The notes beneath the pieces were generated by a model. That model saw only the letters and a program-made list of their open reading frames with translations. It was not told the origin of the DNA and did not search any database. Shown piece after piece: positions 9,624 to 17,707 of a DNA stretch of 64,000 nucleotides (position 1 is its first letter; each line of letters starts with the position of its first letter). The stretch lies in contig NZ_JALNMJ010000004.1 in assembly GCF_023156505.1 (NCBI RefSeq), forward strand, positions 186,001 through 250,000. Direction: 5' to 3'. The position numbers and the translations under genes are program-made. The DNA comes from Roseibium sediminicola (GTDB lineage: Bacteria; Pseudomonadota; Alphaproteobacteria; Rhizobiales; Stappiaceae).

Positions 9624-12445
9624 GCCGCATTCGACAACAGCGTGGACAGATTAACCGCGCTCATCGGACGCCCGAACAGGAATCCCTGACCGAGCTGGCA
9701 GCCAAGTTCCTTGAGCTTGCTTGCCTGGTCGGGGTTTTCTATGCCCTCGACGACCACCGCCATGCGATAGCCCTTCGCCAGATGCATAACGGCTTCGATG
9801 ACAGCAATGTCCTGCTCATTGGAGATCGACTGACGCACAAAGGACCTGTCGAGCTTGATCTTGGAGAACGGGTATTTCGGGATATAGCCGAGGGACGAAT
9901 AGCCGGTGCCGAAATCATCGAGCGAGAAACTGCAGCCGATCGACTTCAACTCCCGCATATGGAACTCAAGGTCGAGACTGTCGTCGATGAAAAGCGATTC
10001 CGTGATCTCCAGATCCAGGCGCTCAGCCGGGAAGCTGGTCCGGTGAAGCGCTTCTTGCACGGTTGCAATCAGATTACCCCTGCTGAGCTGGATGGCGGAA
10101 ATATTCACCGACAGCCTGAGCGGACTTGACCAGGACAGCGCTTCCTTCATCCCCCTGTTCAGGGCCCAGGCCCCCAGTTCGACGATATAACCGTTCTCTT
10201 CCGCAATCGGCACGAACTCAGCCGGCGAAATCGGGCCAAGTTCGCGATGATCCCAGCGCAACAGTGCTTCCACGCCGAAAATGGACTGGTCCGCGAGCTT
10301 GACGAGCGGCTGATACACCATATGCAGCTCGTCCCGGACGATGGCCTTGAAGAGTTCCGTTTCAAGAGTGCGCCTGCGTTCCAGCGCCACGTCCATCTCC
10401 GGCTTGAAGGCCAGCGTCTGGACCTGTCGATCCCGGCGGACCTTCGCCAGCGCGTTGCCGGATTTCTTCAGGAGATTTTCCGGTGACATCTGTCCGTCCG
10501 AGACAATGAAGCCGAATTTCAACTGAACCGAAATCCGCGCACCCTCAATCTTGTAGTCCTCGCCGACAACCTCCTTTAAAGACTCGATCATCTCGGCATC
10601 CTGGTCCCGGTCGCACTGAAAGACGCCGGCAAAGACCTCAGGAGATAGCGCCGCCCAATCCGCTTTGTGGGCCAGATGGCTTTTCAAACGGGTTGCAATG
10701 GATTTGCGCACCTGATCGCCATAGGAAAAGCCAAGTGAGGCAATGATCTGATCGAGATTGATGATCGCCACCTGAACGACGCCGACCTTGCGGCCGGAAC
10801 CGCGCGCGGTCCGGGTCGCGCTGTCCAGTTTCTCCTCGAACCCGTTGCGATTGTATAGGCCGGTACCGATGTCGTAGCGGGCCAGGTAGGCAAGACGCTC
10901 GGCCGCCTCGCGTTCTTCCGTCACATCCCGGCAGGTGAGACAGGCGACGGATTGCGTGGCAACCTTTTTGGTGCTGCCGGACTGTGCAACCGACCGTTCG
11001 GACCGGGTCACAACATATTCGATGTAGCGGCGCGCGCCGTTCTGGCGTGACAGCGACAGGATCTTCGCCACCGGCTTGTTACCGGTATGATCGGCCAGCA
11101 CCGACAGAGCTTCCTCAACCAGCTCCAGTGGCAGCACATCGCGCGCCGACTTGCCCAGGAGTGACTCTGACTGGAAAAGCGTGCGGGCCATCTGGCTCGC
11201 CGCCGAGATCTTGCCGTCATCCTGGATCACGACGATGGCGTCGAAACTGTCGTCGAAGACAAGCCCGAGCATGCGCTCGCTGTTGCGCCGCTTGATGGTC
11301 GCCAGATGAGACAGGAGCTTATGGAAGCCAAGCTCGCGCAAGACCACGCTGGCCGCGGCAATGATCAGTATAAAATGGGCACTTGCCGTCGAAACCAGCA
11401 CCGGTGACGAGGTCAGAATTACATAGGCGACAATTTCAATGGAAAGCGCCGTCAAAGAGAGCACGACAATCTTGACCGCCCAGCCCTCGATTTTGGTTAA
11501 AAGAAGCAGGAAAAATACGAGAAAGGCGATGCCCATGACAATCGCCTCGCCTTGCTTTTCAAGAGCGCGGCCCTGCAGCAGGGTTTCGCCGCCGAGCGCC
11601 TGGATGACACTGCCGGGAAGCACGCTATAGACCGGCACCGGAAACAGATCCCGAAGCTCCTGCGCACTCGCCCCGACAACGACTTTCTTGTCCAGAAATT
11701 GGCCTTGGGCCGCGTTGCCCTCCAGCACATCCACCAGCGAGACACGTTCAAGCTTGTCGATGGCGATGCTGTAGTCCAGCCAAAAAGCCCCCTCGGTATG
11801 TCCGGTGTAGTCGCCAAGAAAAGCAGCTGCGGAAAGCTCCGCAGACCCGTCTATCTCAAAGCCGTAAAGGTTGCGCCAGATGCGGCTGTCGCGCTCCATT
11901 GGCACCATGACCACCACAGGCCACGCGGTTTCGAGAAACTGATCCAGAGGCTTGTTGGTGACTTCTCCTGCCTCCGGAGACATGGATGCTGACTGGCGAA
12001 ACACGGCAAGACTGACATTCCCGGCCCGCTCAAAGGCCGCCGCAAGCATGGCGTCGTCTTCAGGATTTGAAGCTGCGCTGAAATCAACATCGAAGACGAT
12101 GTCCCTGGCGCCATCCTTGACAAGCGTGTCGGTCAGCTCGGCGAACAAACGCCTCGGCAGCGGCCACACGCCAAGTTTTTCGAGACTCTTTGCGTCAATG
12201 TCGACGACAACAATTTCGCCGGAAACAGGACGTTCGCCGGCGAGAAAGCGGGTCTCCCAAAGAGCCCTGTCCAGAGCGTTTGTCGCTCCGGCAAGGCGCA
12301 AAAGGACAACGGCCACAACCACAACGGTTGCGATCAAAGCTGCGTTGATGACACGCTTATTGAGAGCCGCCCGCCAGATTCTCACACCCTCAGCCCACTG
12401 CCTTTCTTTGTTCCCTGTCGTCGGTGTTTCCCCTTCACCGAGCAA
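9620..12445 (-). CDS. CHASE2-PAS-GGDEF(degenerate)-EAL membrane c-di-GMP phosphodiesterase
   Basis: 941-residue membrane signalling protein. Order: one N-terminal TM (about 33-52), a periplasmic CHASE2 region (about 55-290, with ARDIVFDVDFSA and DLFPVPVYSVLPGSVIQA), three closely spaced TMs (about 300-375), a PAS region (about 395-500), GGDEF (about 520-675) and EAL (about 690-935). The GGDEF signature is replaced by LSPEVFAGVF, so cyclase activity is unlikely. The EAL domain keeps EALLRW, DDFGTGYSSL, KLDRSFV and VVEGIE, so c-di-GMP hydrolysis is predicted. The initiating codon in this frame would be TTG at 12445, without a clear Shine-Dalgarno; GTG 12385 is an alternative. It lies 16 bases downstream of a FecR-domain gene and is probably cotranscribed. 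Confidence 0.9.
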   Translation of the reverse strand: MLGEGETPTTGNKERQWAEGVRIWRAALNKRVINAALIATVVVVAVVLLRLAGATNALDRALWETRFLAGERPVSGEIVVVDIDAKSLEKLGVWPLPRRLFAELTDTLVKDGARDIVFDVDFSAASNPEDDAMLAAAFERAGNVSLAVFRQSASMSPEAGEVTNKPLDQFLETAWPVVVMVPMERDSRIWRNLYGFEIDGSAELSAAAFLGDYTGHTEGAFWLDYSIAIDKLERVSLVDVLEGNAAQGQFLDKKVVVGASAQELRDLFPVPVYSVLPGSVIQALGGETLLQGRALEKQGEAIVMGIAFLVFFLLLLTKIEGWAVKIVVLSLTALSIEIVAYVILTSSPVLVSTASAHFILIIAAASVVLRELGFHKLLSHLATIKRRNSERMLGLVFDDSFDAIVVIQDDGKISAASQMARTLFQSESLLGKSARDVLPLELVEEALSVLADHTGNKPVAKILSLSRQNGARRYIEYVVTRSERSVAQSGSTKKVATQSVACLTCRDVTEEREAAERLAYLARYDIGTGLYNRNGFEEKLDSATRTARGSGRKVGVVQVAIINLDQIIASLGFSYGDQVRKSIATRLKSHLAHKADWAALSPEVFAGVFQCDRDQDAEMIESLKEVVGEDYKIEGARISVQLKFGFIVSDGQMSPENLLKKSGNALAKVRRDRQVQTLAFKPEMDVALERRRTLETELFKAIVRDELHMVYQPLVKLADQSIFGVEALLRWDHRELGPISPAEFVPIAEENGYIVELGAWALNRGMKEALSWSSPLRLSVNISAIQLSRGNLIATVQEALHRTSFPAERLDLEITESLFIDDSLDLEFHMRELKSIGCSFSLDDFGTGYSSLGYIPKYPFSKIKLDRSFVRQSISNEQDIAVIEAVMHLAKGYRMAVVVEGIENPDQASKLKELGCQLGQGFLFGRPMSAVNLSTLLSNAA

Positions 12446-12461
12446 CGGATTTTACATCATA

Positions 12462-13526
12462 TCACTTTCGGCCGTTACCGTTGGAATTGCCATTGCCATT
12501 GCCGTTGCCATTGGAATTGCCGTTGCTGTTGCCATTGGAATTCCCGTTGCTGTTGCCGTTGGAATTCCCGTTGCTGTTGCCGTTGGAATTGCCATTGCTG
12601 TTGCCATTGGAGTTCCCGTTGCCGTTGCCATTGGAATTCCCGTTGCTGTTGCCATTGGAATTGCCGTTGCTGTTACCGTTGGAATTCCCGTTGCTGTTAC
12701 CGTTGGAATTCCCGTTGCTGTTACCGTTGGAATTCCCGTTGCTGTTGCCGTTGCCATTTCCATTGCTGTTGCCGAACAGGCCGCTGCGATTGGTAGAATT
12801 GGCGGCATTCGTCGGCACGTTGTCCACGGCCGGCGTTTCGAACACAGGCGCTCGTTTCGCACCGGGTTGAACAACCGGCCGGGTTCGACCGCCCACTGTC
12901 AGGCCCACCTGGCGGCCCGGCGCACTTGAAGCACTTTGGCCGGCGCGAAGGTCGACCCTGTCACCGGAGGCGAAATCCGATACGCCGACGACACCCCGTT
13001 GAACGGACACGTCCGCGCTTTTGCCGCGCACGCTCACCTGGAACTTGGTGCCTTTGACAACAGCTGCAAAAAATGGAGTTTCGACGGTGAAATGCGGTCT
13101 TTGACGTTTCTGGACATCGACTTCAATCGTGCCCTTGCGCTGCAACAGCGTCGTGTTCGAGCCATTGCTACGGTATTGAGACAAGGCGAACGTCGTGTTT
13201 GGGCCAACGGAAATGGTCTCACTTCCGCGCGCCAGCAAAACGCGCGCGCCGGCACGTGTTCCGATCGTGTAGCCTTTTTCAAGAACCATTCCGCGTTTGA
13301 CACGGAAGGCATCGACGCCCGTCGCAACAAAATAGGCAATACCGGACACGCGCTTGACCTGCCAGGCCTGCGAATTTGCCTGAACGCCCCCCGACGCGGC
13401 CACTATTACGAAAATGGCAAAAAAGCAGCTCTGTGAGAGGAGGACTGCACGTCTACATAGGGAGCCAAGGGCCTCAAATGGCATGCACAATTCAAGAAGC
13501 CGGCCTTTTACATCATACATAGCCAT
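12462..13526 (-). CDS. Exported FecR-domain protein with Asn-Ser-Asn-Gly repeat tail (paralog 1)
   Basis: 354 residues from ATG 13526, chosen because AGG lies four to five bases upstream; the open frame extends to 13571. A signal peptide or anchor ends near SGGVQA (about residue 50). A FecR domain follows (about 55-190): GMVLEKGYTIGTRAGARVLLARGSETISVGPNTTFALS, then FTVETPFFAAVVKGTKFQVSV. A linker with AGQSASSAPGRQVGLTVGGRTRPVVQPGAKRAP is shared with the neighbouring paralog. The last 100 or so residues are nearly pure NSNG/NGNG repeats ending NGRK. FecR domains are periplasmic sensing or structural modules. Pairing with a CHASE2 protein is common in proteobacteria, and the CHASE2 gene starts 16 bases downstream. 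The function of the tail is unknown. Confidence 0.85.
   Translation of the reverse strand: MAMYDVKGRLLELCMPFEALGSLCRRAVLLSQSCFFAIFVIVAASGGVQANSQAWQVKRVSGIAYFVATGVDAFRVKRGMVLEKGYTIGTRAGARVLLARGSETISVGPNTTFALSQYRSNGSNTTLLQRKGTIEVDVQKRQRPHFTVETPFFAAVVKGTKFQVSVRGKSADVSVQRGVVGVSDFASGDRVDLRAGQSASSAPGRQVGLTVGGRTRPVVQPGAKRAPVFETPAVDNVPTNAANSTNRSGLFGNSNGNGNGNSNGNSNGNSNGNSNGNSNGNSNGNSNGNSNGNSNGNSNGNGNGNSNGNSNGNSNGNSNGNSNGNSNGNSNGNSNGNSNGNGNGNGNSNGNGRK
12474..12773 (-). repeat. Minisatellite encoding the NSNG tail of FecR paralog 1
   Basis: About 300 bp made almost entirely of 6- and 12-bp units that read AAC(AGC/GGC)AAC(GGC/GGT/GGA) on the minus strand. Many units carry GAATTC. Synonymous positions vary in blocks, which suggests both slippage and selection for the peptide. 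A long open frame on the opposite strand (PLLLPLEF-type) is a by-product of the repeat. Confidence 0.9.
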
Positions 13527-13828
13527 GTGACCTGTTTGAGTTTCCCTAGACGTCAGATAACACCAGACCACTTAACCCAAAGTGAAAATGACCTGATACA
13601 GACGCTTAAACTTGGTACATTTGTCCATTATTCTGCTGTAATGAACCTGACTTTCCTTACCTAATCTGACAGTCTGACCTCCAACACTGACAGAGCTGTA
13701 AAATCAAATTTCCAGCACGGTCCGGGTGCAACGGATCTTCTCGGAAGAAGCGAAACACTTTAGGGCCAGGCCCGTGTCGAACAGTCGGAGGTTCTAACCG
13801 GAAATCGTCAGCGGATCGGCAGATCTAT
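13527..13828. other. Intergenic region upstream of FecR paralog 1
   Basis: 302 bp between the two FecR genes. It is richer in A+T than its neighbours, contains several CTGTCAG/TGACAG half-sites (around 13660-13695), and has no credible gene. The minus-strand promoter of the 13526 gene, if separate from that of the 14929 gene, must lie here; I cannot pick out convincing -35/-10 elements. Confidence 0.5.
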
Positions 13829-14929
13829 CTATCTGCCAGACTTGCCATTTCCGTTGCCGTTGCCGTTGGAGTTTCCATTGCTGTTGCCGTTGGAATTCCC
13901 ATTGCTGTTGCCGTTGGAATTCCCATTGCTGTTGCCGTTGGAGTTCCCATTGCTGTTGCCGTTGGAATTCCCGTTGCTGTTGCCATTGGAATTCCCGTTG
14001 CCATTGCCGTTGGAATTCCCGTTGCTGTTGCCGTTGGAATTCCCGTTGCTGTTGCCATTGGAATTCCCGTTGCCATTGCCGTTGGAATTCCCGTTGCTGT
14101 TGCTATTGGAATTCCCGTTGCCATTGCCGTTGGAGTTGCCATTGCTGTTGGACTGCGCGGCGTTTGCCTTACGAGCTTCAGCAGGCGTTGCCGGAACATT
14201 TCTGACAATCCGCGTTGCGAAGGCGGGTGCGCGCTTGCGCCCCTGGGTGATTTGAGGCCGTGTCCGCCCTCTGACGCTGAGCCCGACACGCCGCGCCGGA
14301 TTGGTAAAGGCTGACTGGCCGGCTCCGATATTGGCCTGTTGCCCGGAGGCAAAATCATGCACGCCGACCACCCCGTGCCCAACATTGATCGTCGCGGTGT
14401 TTTGGGTCACCCGGCTTCTGAAATTCGTTCCCTTGACCACGGCCGCCAGGAAAGGCGTTTCCACCCTGAAATGCCGGTACCATCTGCGTGTCACGTCGAC
14501 ATCGATTTGCCCGCGGTCCTGGTAGACGGTCATGCGCTTGATGAGGATGCCCTTGGGCTCCAGGGTGACGATCGCACCTCGCGAAACCACGAATTTTTCT
14601 TCGCCGCGGCTGATGACAATACGGCCACTCCCCGTTTTGACCTTCCAGCCCCGCCGGACAATCATGCCTCTTTTGGCGGTAAAGCGCTCTCCTTCGCGCG
14701 TCTCCACCTGGACACGCCCGCTGACGCGCTCAACCTGCCAATGCCAAGGCGCATCCGCGTCTTCCTGGCTCTGCGACCGGGCGTCGATTGAAAGACAACA
14801 CAAGAAAAATGCGGTCAGGAAGGTTGCAACAGCCACGCGGAAAGCACGCTCAACGTCCGGCAAGACAAACGCGCACCCGGCCACTGCCGGCACGCACATC
14901 TTATGATGAGATTTTGTCTCGCTTGTCAC
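13829..14929 (-). CDS. Exported FecR-domain protein with Asn-Ser-Asn-Gly repeat tail (paralog 2)
   Basis: 366 residues from GTG 14929, which has GGGGG six bases upstream; ATG 14899 would shorten it by ten residues. A hydrophobic signal segment (VAVATFLTAFFLCCLSIDA) ends near residue 51. The FecR domain includes GMIVRRGWKVKTGSGRIVISRGEEKFVVSRGAIVTLE and FRVETPFLAAVVKGTNFRSRV. The linker AGQSAFTNPARRVGLSVRGRTRPQITQGRKRAPAF matches paralog 1 closely. About 100 residues of NSNG/NGNG repeats follow, ending GKSGR. The two proteins look like an in-place duplication. They are collinear with the CHASE2-EAL gene, so the three probably form one functional unit. Whether they are substrates, scaffolds or ligands for the CHASE2 sensor is inference. 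Confidence 0.85.
   Translation of the reverse strand: MTSETKSHHKMCVPAVAGCAFVLPDVERAFRVAVATFLTAFFLCCLSIDARSQSQEDADAPWHWQVERVSGRVQVETREGERFTAKRGMIVRRGWKVKTGSGRIVISRGEEKFVVSRGAIVTLEPKGILIKRMTVYQDRGQIDVDVTRRWYRHFRVETPFLAAVVKGTNFRSRVTQNTATINVGHGVVGVHDFASGQQANIGAGQSAFTNPARRVGLSVRGRTRPQITQGRKRAPAFATRIVRNVPATPAEARKANAAQSNSNGNSNGNGNGNSNSNSNGNSNGNGNGNSNGNSNGNSNGNSNGNSNGNGNGNSNGNSNGNSNGNSNGNSNGNSNGNSNGNSNGNSNGNSNGNSNGNGNGNGKSGR
13844..14150 (-). repeat. Minisatellite encoding the NSNG tail of FecR paralog 2
   Basis: About 305 bp of the same 6/12-bp repeat family as at 12474-12773, in the same orientation and coding frame. Nearly equal tail length in both paralogs despite a repeat-based sequence suggests duplication or constraint. 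Confidence 0.9.
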
Positions 14930-15318
14930 TCGCAGCCCCCCTGGCCAATTCGAATGAAAAACCTACGTAAGGGCAATTAACGGGAATTGAAGAAAAACTG
15001 GAAATATTGCCCGGATTGAAACTGATTAAAATTTTAGACTTCGCGGCAACAGATCGTCAACAGTGACCTGACCAAAACAGCCTACCGCAAATAGAATTGA
15101 TCCGAAAATCTACGCTAATTCCACCCAGAGTAACTGGATCAACACACTATAAACCATGCTCGGAAATTTACGGAGGCTGTGCATGGGAACGCAATCAGCG
15201 ACCGGTTCAGTTCGCCTTTCGCGCCGCACACGTCTTGTCATGGCACGTCCGCCTCCGAACTGCCTCAAGCGTTCTGGCGATTGCCCTGTCAGGTCTTGAA
15301 AAAGTTGCCCCGCTTCTG
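14930..15318. other. Intergenic region between FecR paralog 2 and a glycerophosphodiesterase
   Basis: 389 bp. The part at 14940-15165 is clearly richer in A+T than the flanks and would hold the minus-strand promoter for the FecR cassette. On the plus strand a good GGAGG (15172-15176) precedes an ATG at 15183 (listed separately as a doubtful small ORF). No convincing terminator is seen downstream of the glycerophosphodiesterase. Confidence 0.5.
15183..15299 (+). CDS. Possible 38-residue small ORF
   Basis: ATG at 15183 with GGAGG six bases upstream, a near-ideal ribosome-binding site. The frame encodes a short Arg-rich peptide (MGTQSATGSVRLSRRTRLVM...) and stops at 15299. There is no recognisable domain, no signal peptide, and GC-rich random frames of this size are common, so it may be spurious. 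The only support is the Shine-Dalgarno spacing. Confidence 0.2.
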   Translation: MGTQSATGSVRLSRRTRLVMARPPPNCLKRSGDCPVRS

Positions 15319-16038
15319 TCAGACAGACGTCAGCAGTTCCTTTTCAACGGAGCGGAACAGTTCCACTTCATCGATATTCATTTGCTCCACGCCGCATCGC
15401 ACCGCTTTTTCAAAAACGGCGCGCTCATTGCCGGCATAGAATATCTGGGTAACCAGTCCGGCCCGCTTTGCCTCCGCCACCAGATCCGGATCCAGATTGT
15501 CTTCGTGAAACTCCAGAATATGTGCGTCCTGGGCTATTGCGCGGTCGACGGAGCCAACGTGAATATAAAGCACCATGCGCCGAAGATCGGGCACCTTGGC
15601 ACGGGCCTCCGCGCGGATGGATTGGTCGAAAGAAAAGGTCCAGGCATCGTTGAGCATGCCGCGCATCGCCAGCATGTCGCGGATTTCAGCCGGATCCCCT
15701 TCCTTGATCTCCACATAAGTGGCAATGCGGCCCTTGCAGACATCAAGGAACCGGTCAAGCCGCGGCACCCGTTCGCCTTCGAATTCCGGTCCGAACCAGG
15801 CACCGGCATCTAGCAGGTCGATGTCGTCCGACAAAAGGTCCGAAATCCTCCCCGTCCCATTCGTGGTCCGGTCGACGGTCGCATCATGCATGACATACAG
15901 GACACCGTCCCTTGACGGGCGCACATCCAGCTCCACCACGCCGGCACCAAGCTCTATCGCCTTCTCCAGAGACGCCAGCGTGTTTTCCGGTGCCAATAGG
16001 CTTGCGCCCCGGTGGCATACGACGACCGCTTGTTTCAC
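15319..16038 (-). CDS. Glycerophosphodiester phosphodiesterase
   Basis: 239-residue GDPD-family enzyme that hydrolyses glycerophosphodiesters to glycerol-3-phosphate and an alcohol. Seen: VVVCHRGASLLAPENTLASLEKAIELGAGVVELDVRPSRDGVLYVMHD, which carries the catalytic HRG, the metal-binding E-x-D pair and the second catalytic His. There is also a YVEIKEGD strand and a C-terminal MNIDEVEL, as in UgpQ-type cytosolic enzymes. No signal peptide is visible, so a cytosolic location is likely. The start codon is GTG 16038 with GGAGA at good spacing upstream. No ugp transporter genes are adjacent in the window. Confidence 0.9.
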   Translation of the reverse strand: MKQAVVVCHRGASLLAPENTLASLEKAIELGAGVVELDVRPSRDGVLYVMHDATVDRTTNGTGRISDLLSDDIDLLDAGAWFGPEFEGERVPRLDRFLDVCKGRIATYVEIKEGDPAEIRDMLAMRGMLNDAWTFSFDQSIRAEARAKVPDLRRMVLYIHVGSVDRAIAQDAHILEFHEDNLDPDLVAEAKRAGLVTQIFYAGNERAVFEKAVRCGVEQMNIDEVELFRSVEKELLTSV

Positions 16039-16460
16039 GTTAGATTCTCCTGCGCCTCCGGATCGGTGTCCGGAGCAAACCTGGCGTTTGGATCAGCCGC
16101 TTTCAAGGGAAAGTAGATCAACTGGTGCCTGATTTTCATAATGAAATGATGACACTACAACTTCTCTTGAAGTTTCATGCACTTACTCGATTCAGCAACC
16201 CAAGATTGCGACCCGGGCTCCACGTTTCCGGCCGATTGATCCTGCGGTGATTCCCTTGAGCGTGTCCAGCTCAGCCAAATTTCCACCAGAGCAAACATGG
16301 TAAAATTGCGAGTAGAGACCTTTAAACCAACAGATATTACCGCTGTTATTGTTCAAGCTTGTCGAACAGTCAGTCAAATTGAAGCCGGTCATTTCATACC
16401 TATCTTGCAGTCTGCAGCGTTCATGGGCGAACGCTCCCGTAACATCAATGAGGTTTGATC
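16039..16460. other. Divergent intergenic region, glycerophosphodiesterase / yceI
   Basis: 422 bp, moderately A+T-rich at 16120-16200 and 16290-16400. A 66-residue minus-strand frame (16192-16392) has no credible ribosome-binding site or domain and is not called. The only supportable element is a promoter-like pair upstream of yceI, listed separately. Confidence 0.5.
16379..16406 (+). promoter_or_regulatory. Candidate promoter of the yceI-cybB-yceI operon
   Basis: TTGAAG (16379-16384) and TATCTT (16401-16406) separated by 16 bases, placing a start site about 48 bases before the yceI ATG. Both hexamers match the sigma-70 consensus at four of six positions, so this is only a candidate. Confidence 0.35.
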
Positions 16461-17045
16461 ATGATCCGTCTTGCAGCTTCCGCGCTGGCTCTTTCCCTTG
16501 TGGCAGGCACTGCCTTTGCCGAACCCGTCGCCTTTGAGTTCGACAAATCCCATGCCAACCTGGCGTTTTCCTACAATCACCTCGGTTATTCCACCACCGA
16601 GGGCCGGTTCGGCGCCTGGGACGGAACGCTTCTGATCGACAAGGACACACCCGCCAATTCCTCCGTCGAATTCACCATCGACATCACCAGCCTGGACACG
16701 TTTTGGGCCGAGCGGGACACGCATTTCCTCAGCGCGGATTTTTTCGATGCAGAAAAATTTCCGAAAGCCACCTTCAAGAGCACCAAGGTCGAACAGACCG
16801 GTGAGAACCAGCTCGAAGTGACCGGCGACCTGACCATCAAGGACATCACCAAACCGGCCACCCTCACCGTCAATGTCACCGCGCTCGGCGAGCATCCGAT
16901 GGCCAAGAAGGAAGCCGCCGGCTTTGCGATCTCCACCGTCGTCAAGCGGTCCGACTACGGCATGGACATGTATGTGCCATATGTCGGTGATGAAGTGACC
17001 GTCACCTTCCACGCGGAAACGCTGAAGACCGACGCAACCAATTGA
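16461..17045 (+). CDS. YceI-family periplasmic protein (first copy)
   Basis: 194-residue lipocalin-like periplasmic protein. Signal peptide MIRLAASALALSLVAGTAFA, then the YceI domain: FEFDKSHANLAFSYNHLGYSTTEGRFGAWDGTL, DTFWAERDTHFLSADFFDAEKFPKATFKSTKVE and VTGDLTIKDITKPATLTVNV. Family members bind polyisoprenoids, possibly quinones. Start is ATG 16461 with GAGG seven bases upstream rather than the TTG at 16455. The cytochrome b561 gene follows on the same strand with a 53-base gap and a second yceI comes after that, an arrangement typical of YceI/cytochrome b561 operons and suggestive of a redox role. Confidence 0.92.
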   Translation: MIRLAASALALSLVAGTAFAEPVAFEFDKSHANLAFSYNHLGYSTTEGRFGAWDGTLLIDKDTPANSSVEFTIDITSLDTFWAERDTHFLSADFFDAEKFPKATFKSTKVEQTGENQLEVTGDLTIKDITKPATLTVNVTALGEHPMAKKEAAGFAISTVVKRSDYGMDMYVPYVGDEVTVTFHAETLKTDATN

Positions 17046-17098
17046 CATCATTTCGCGGGGGCCGATCGTTTCGGCCTCCGCTTCACAAGGAGCCTGCC

Positions 17099-17683
17099 AT
17101 GCTGCGCAACACAAGAAGCGGATACGGCGGAGTTGCAATTGTCTTCCACTGGACAATGGCCCTGCTGATCCTCGGCATGCTGGCGCTCGGACTTTACATG
17201 CACGATCTGCCGCTCGACCAGCCGAGCACATTCGCGCTTTTCCAGCTGCACAAGTCCATCGGCTTTGTGGTGCTGGCCCTTGCCGTGTTCCGGCTGCTGT
17301 GGCGGTTTGTGAATCCGTCACCGCGTCTGCCGGACGGCATGCACCCGCTTGAAAGAGCCGGTGCGCATCTGGGCCATATCGGGCTCTACGCGCTGTTGTT
17401 TGCATTGCCCCTGACCGGTTGGTTCATGGTATCGGCCTCGCCCTGGGGCATTCCGACCGTGCTCTTCAACACCCTTCCCGTGCCTCACCTGCCGGTGCCG
17501 GCAGCGCTTGGGTCTCAGGAACAGGCGGAAAGCTTCTTCAAGCTGCTGCATGAGTACGGCGCCTATCTGCTGATGGCGCTGATCGCGGTGCATGCGGCGG
17601 CCGCCTTCAAACACCATCTGGTCGCCAGGGACGACACGTTGAAACGTATGGTATCGACGCGTCCCGCCAAGGCCGGTAGTTAA
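17099..17683 (+). CDS. Cytochrome b561
   Basis: 194-residue inner-membrane di-heme cytochrome of the CybB type that shuttles electrons with quinones. Four transmembrane helices are visible (VFHWTMALLILGMLALGLYM; SIGFVVLALAVFRLLWRF; LGHIGLYALLFALPLTGWFMV; YGAYLLMALIAVHAAAAFKHH). Candidate heme-ligand histidines are in VFHW, QLHKSIG, AHLGHIG and VHAAAAFKHH. Start is ATG 17099, six bases after AAGGAG; the frame is open further upstream into the yceI gene. It sits between two yceI genes as one operon. Confidence 0.93.
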   Translation: MLRNTRSGYGGVAIVFHWTMALLILGMLALGLYMHDLPLDQPSTFALFQLHKSIGFVVLALAVFRLLWRFVNPSPRLPDGMHPLERAGAHLGHIGLYALLFALPLTGWFMVSASPWGIPTVLFNTLPVPHLPVPAALGSQEQAESFFKLLHEYGAYLLMALIAVHAAAAFKHHLVARDDTLKRMVSTRPAKAGS

Positions 17684-17707
17684 TAATCAAATTAAGGAAA
17701 GTCAGAT

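Noticed and set aside
12424..12870. Long plus-strand frame of PLLLPLEF repeats (148 residues)
   Set aside because: It is the antisense reading of the NSNG-coding minisatellite; every frame of such an array stays open. The minus strand has signal peptide, FecR domain and a normal ribosome-binding site.
13842..14255. Second PLLLPLEF-type plus-strand frame
   Set aside because: Same artefact opposite FecR paralog 2.
9620..14929. RTX-type calcium-binding repeats in the FecR tails
   Set aside because: The tails lack aspartate and the GGxGxD nonapeptide; they are NSNG/NGNG only.
16192..16392. 66-residue minus-strand frame upstream of yceI
   Set aside because: No ribosome-binding site, no domain, cysteine- and asparagine-rich composition unlike neighbouring genes.
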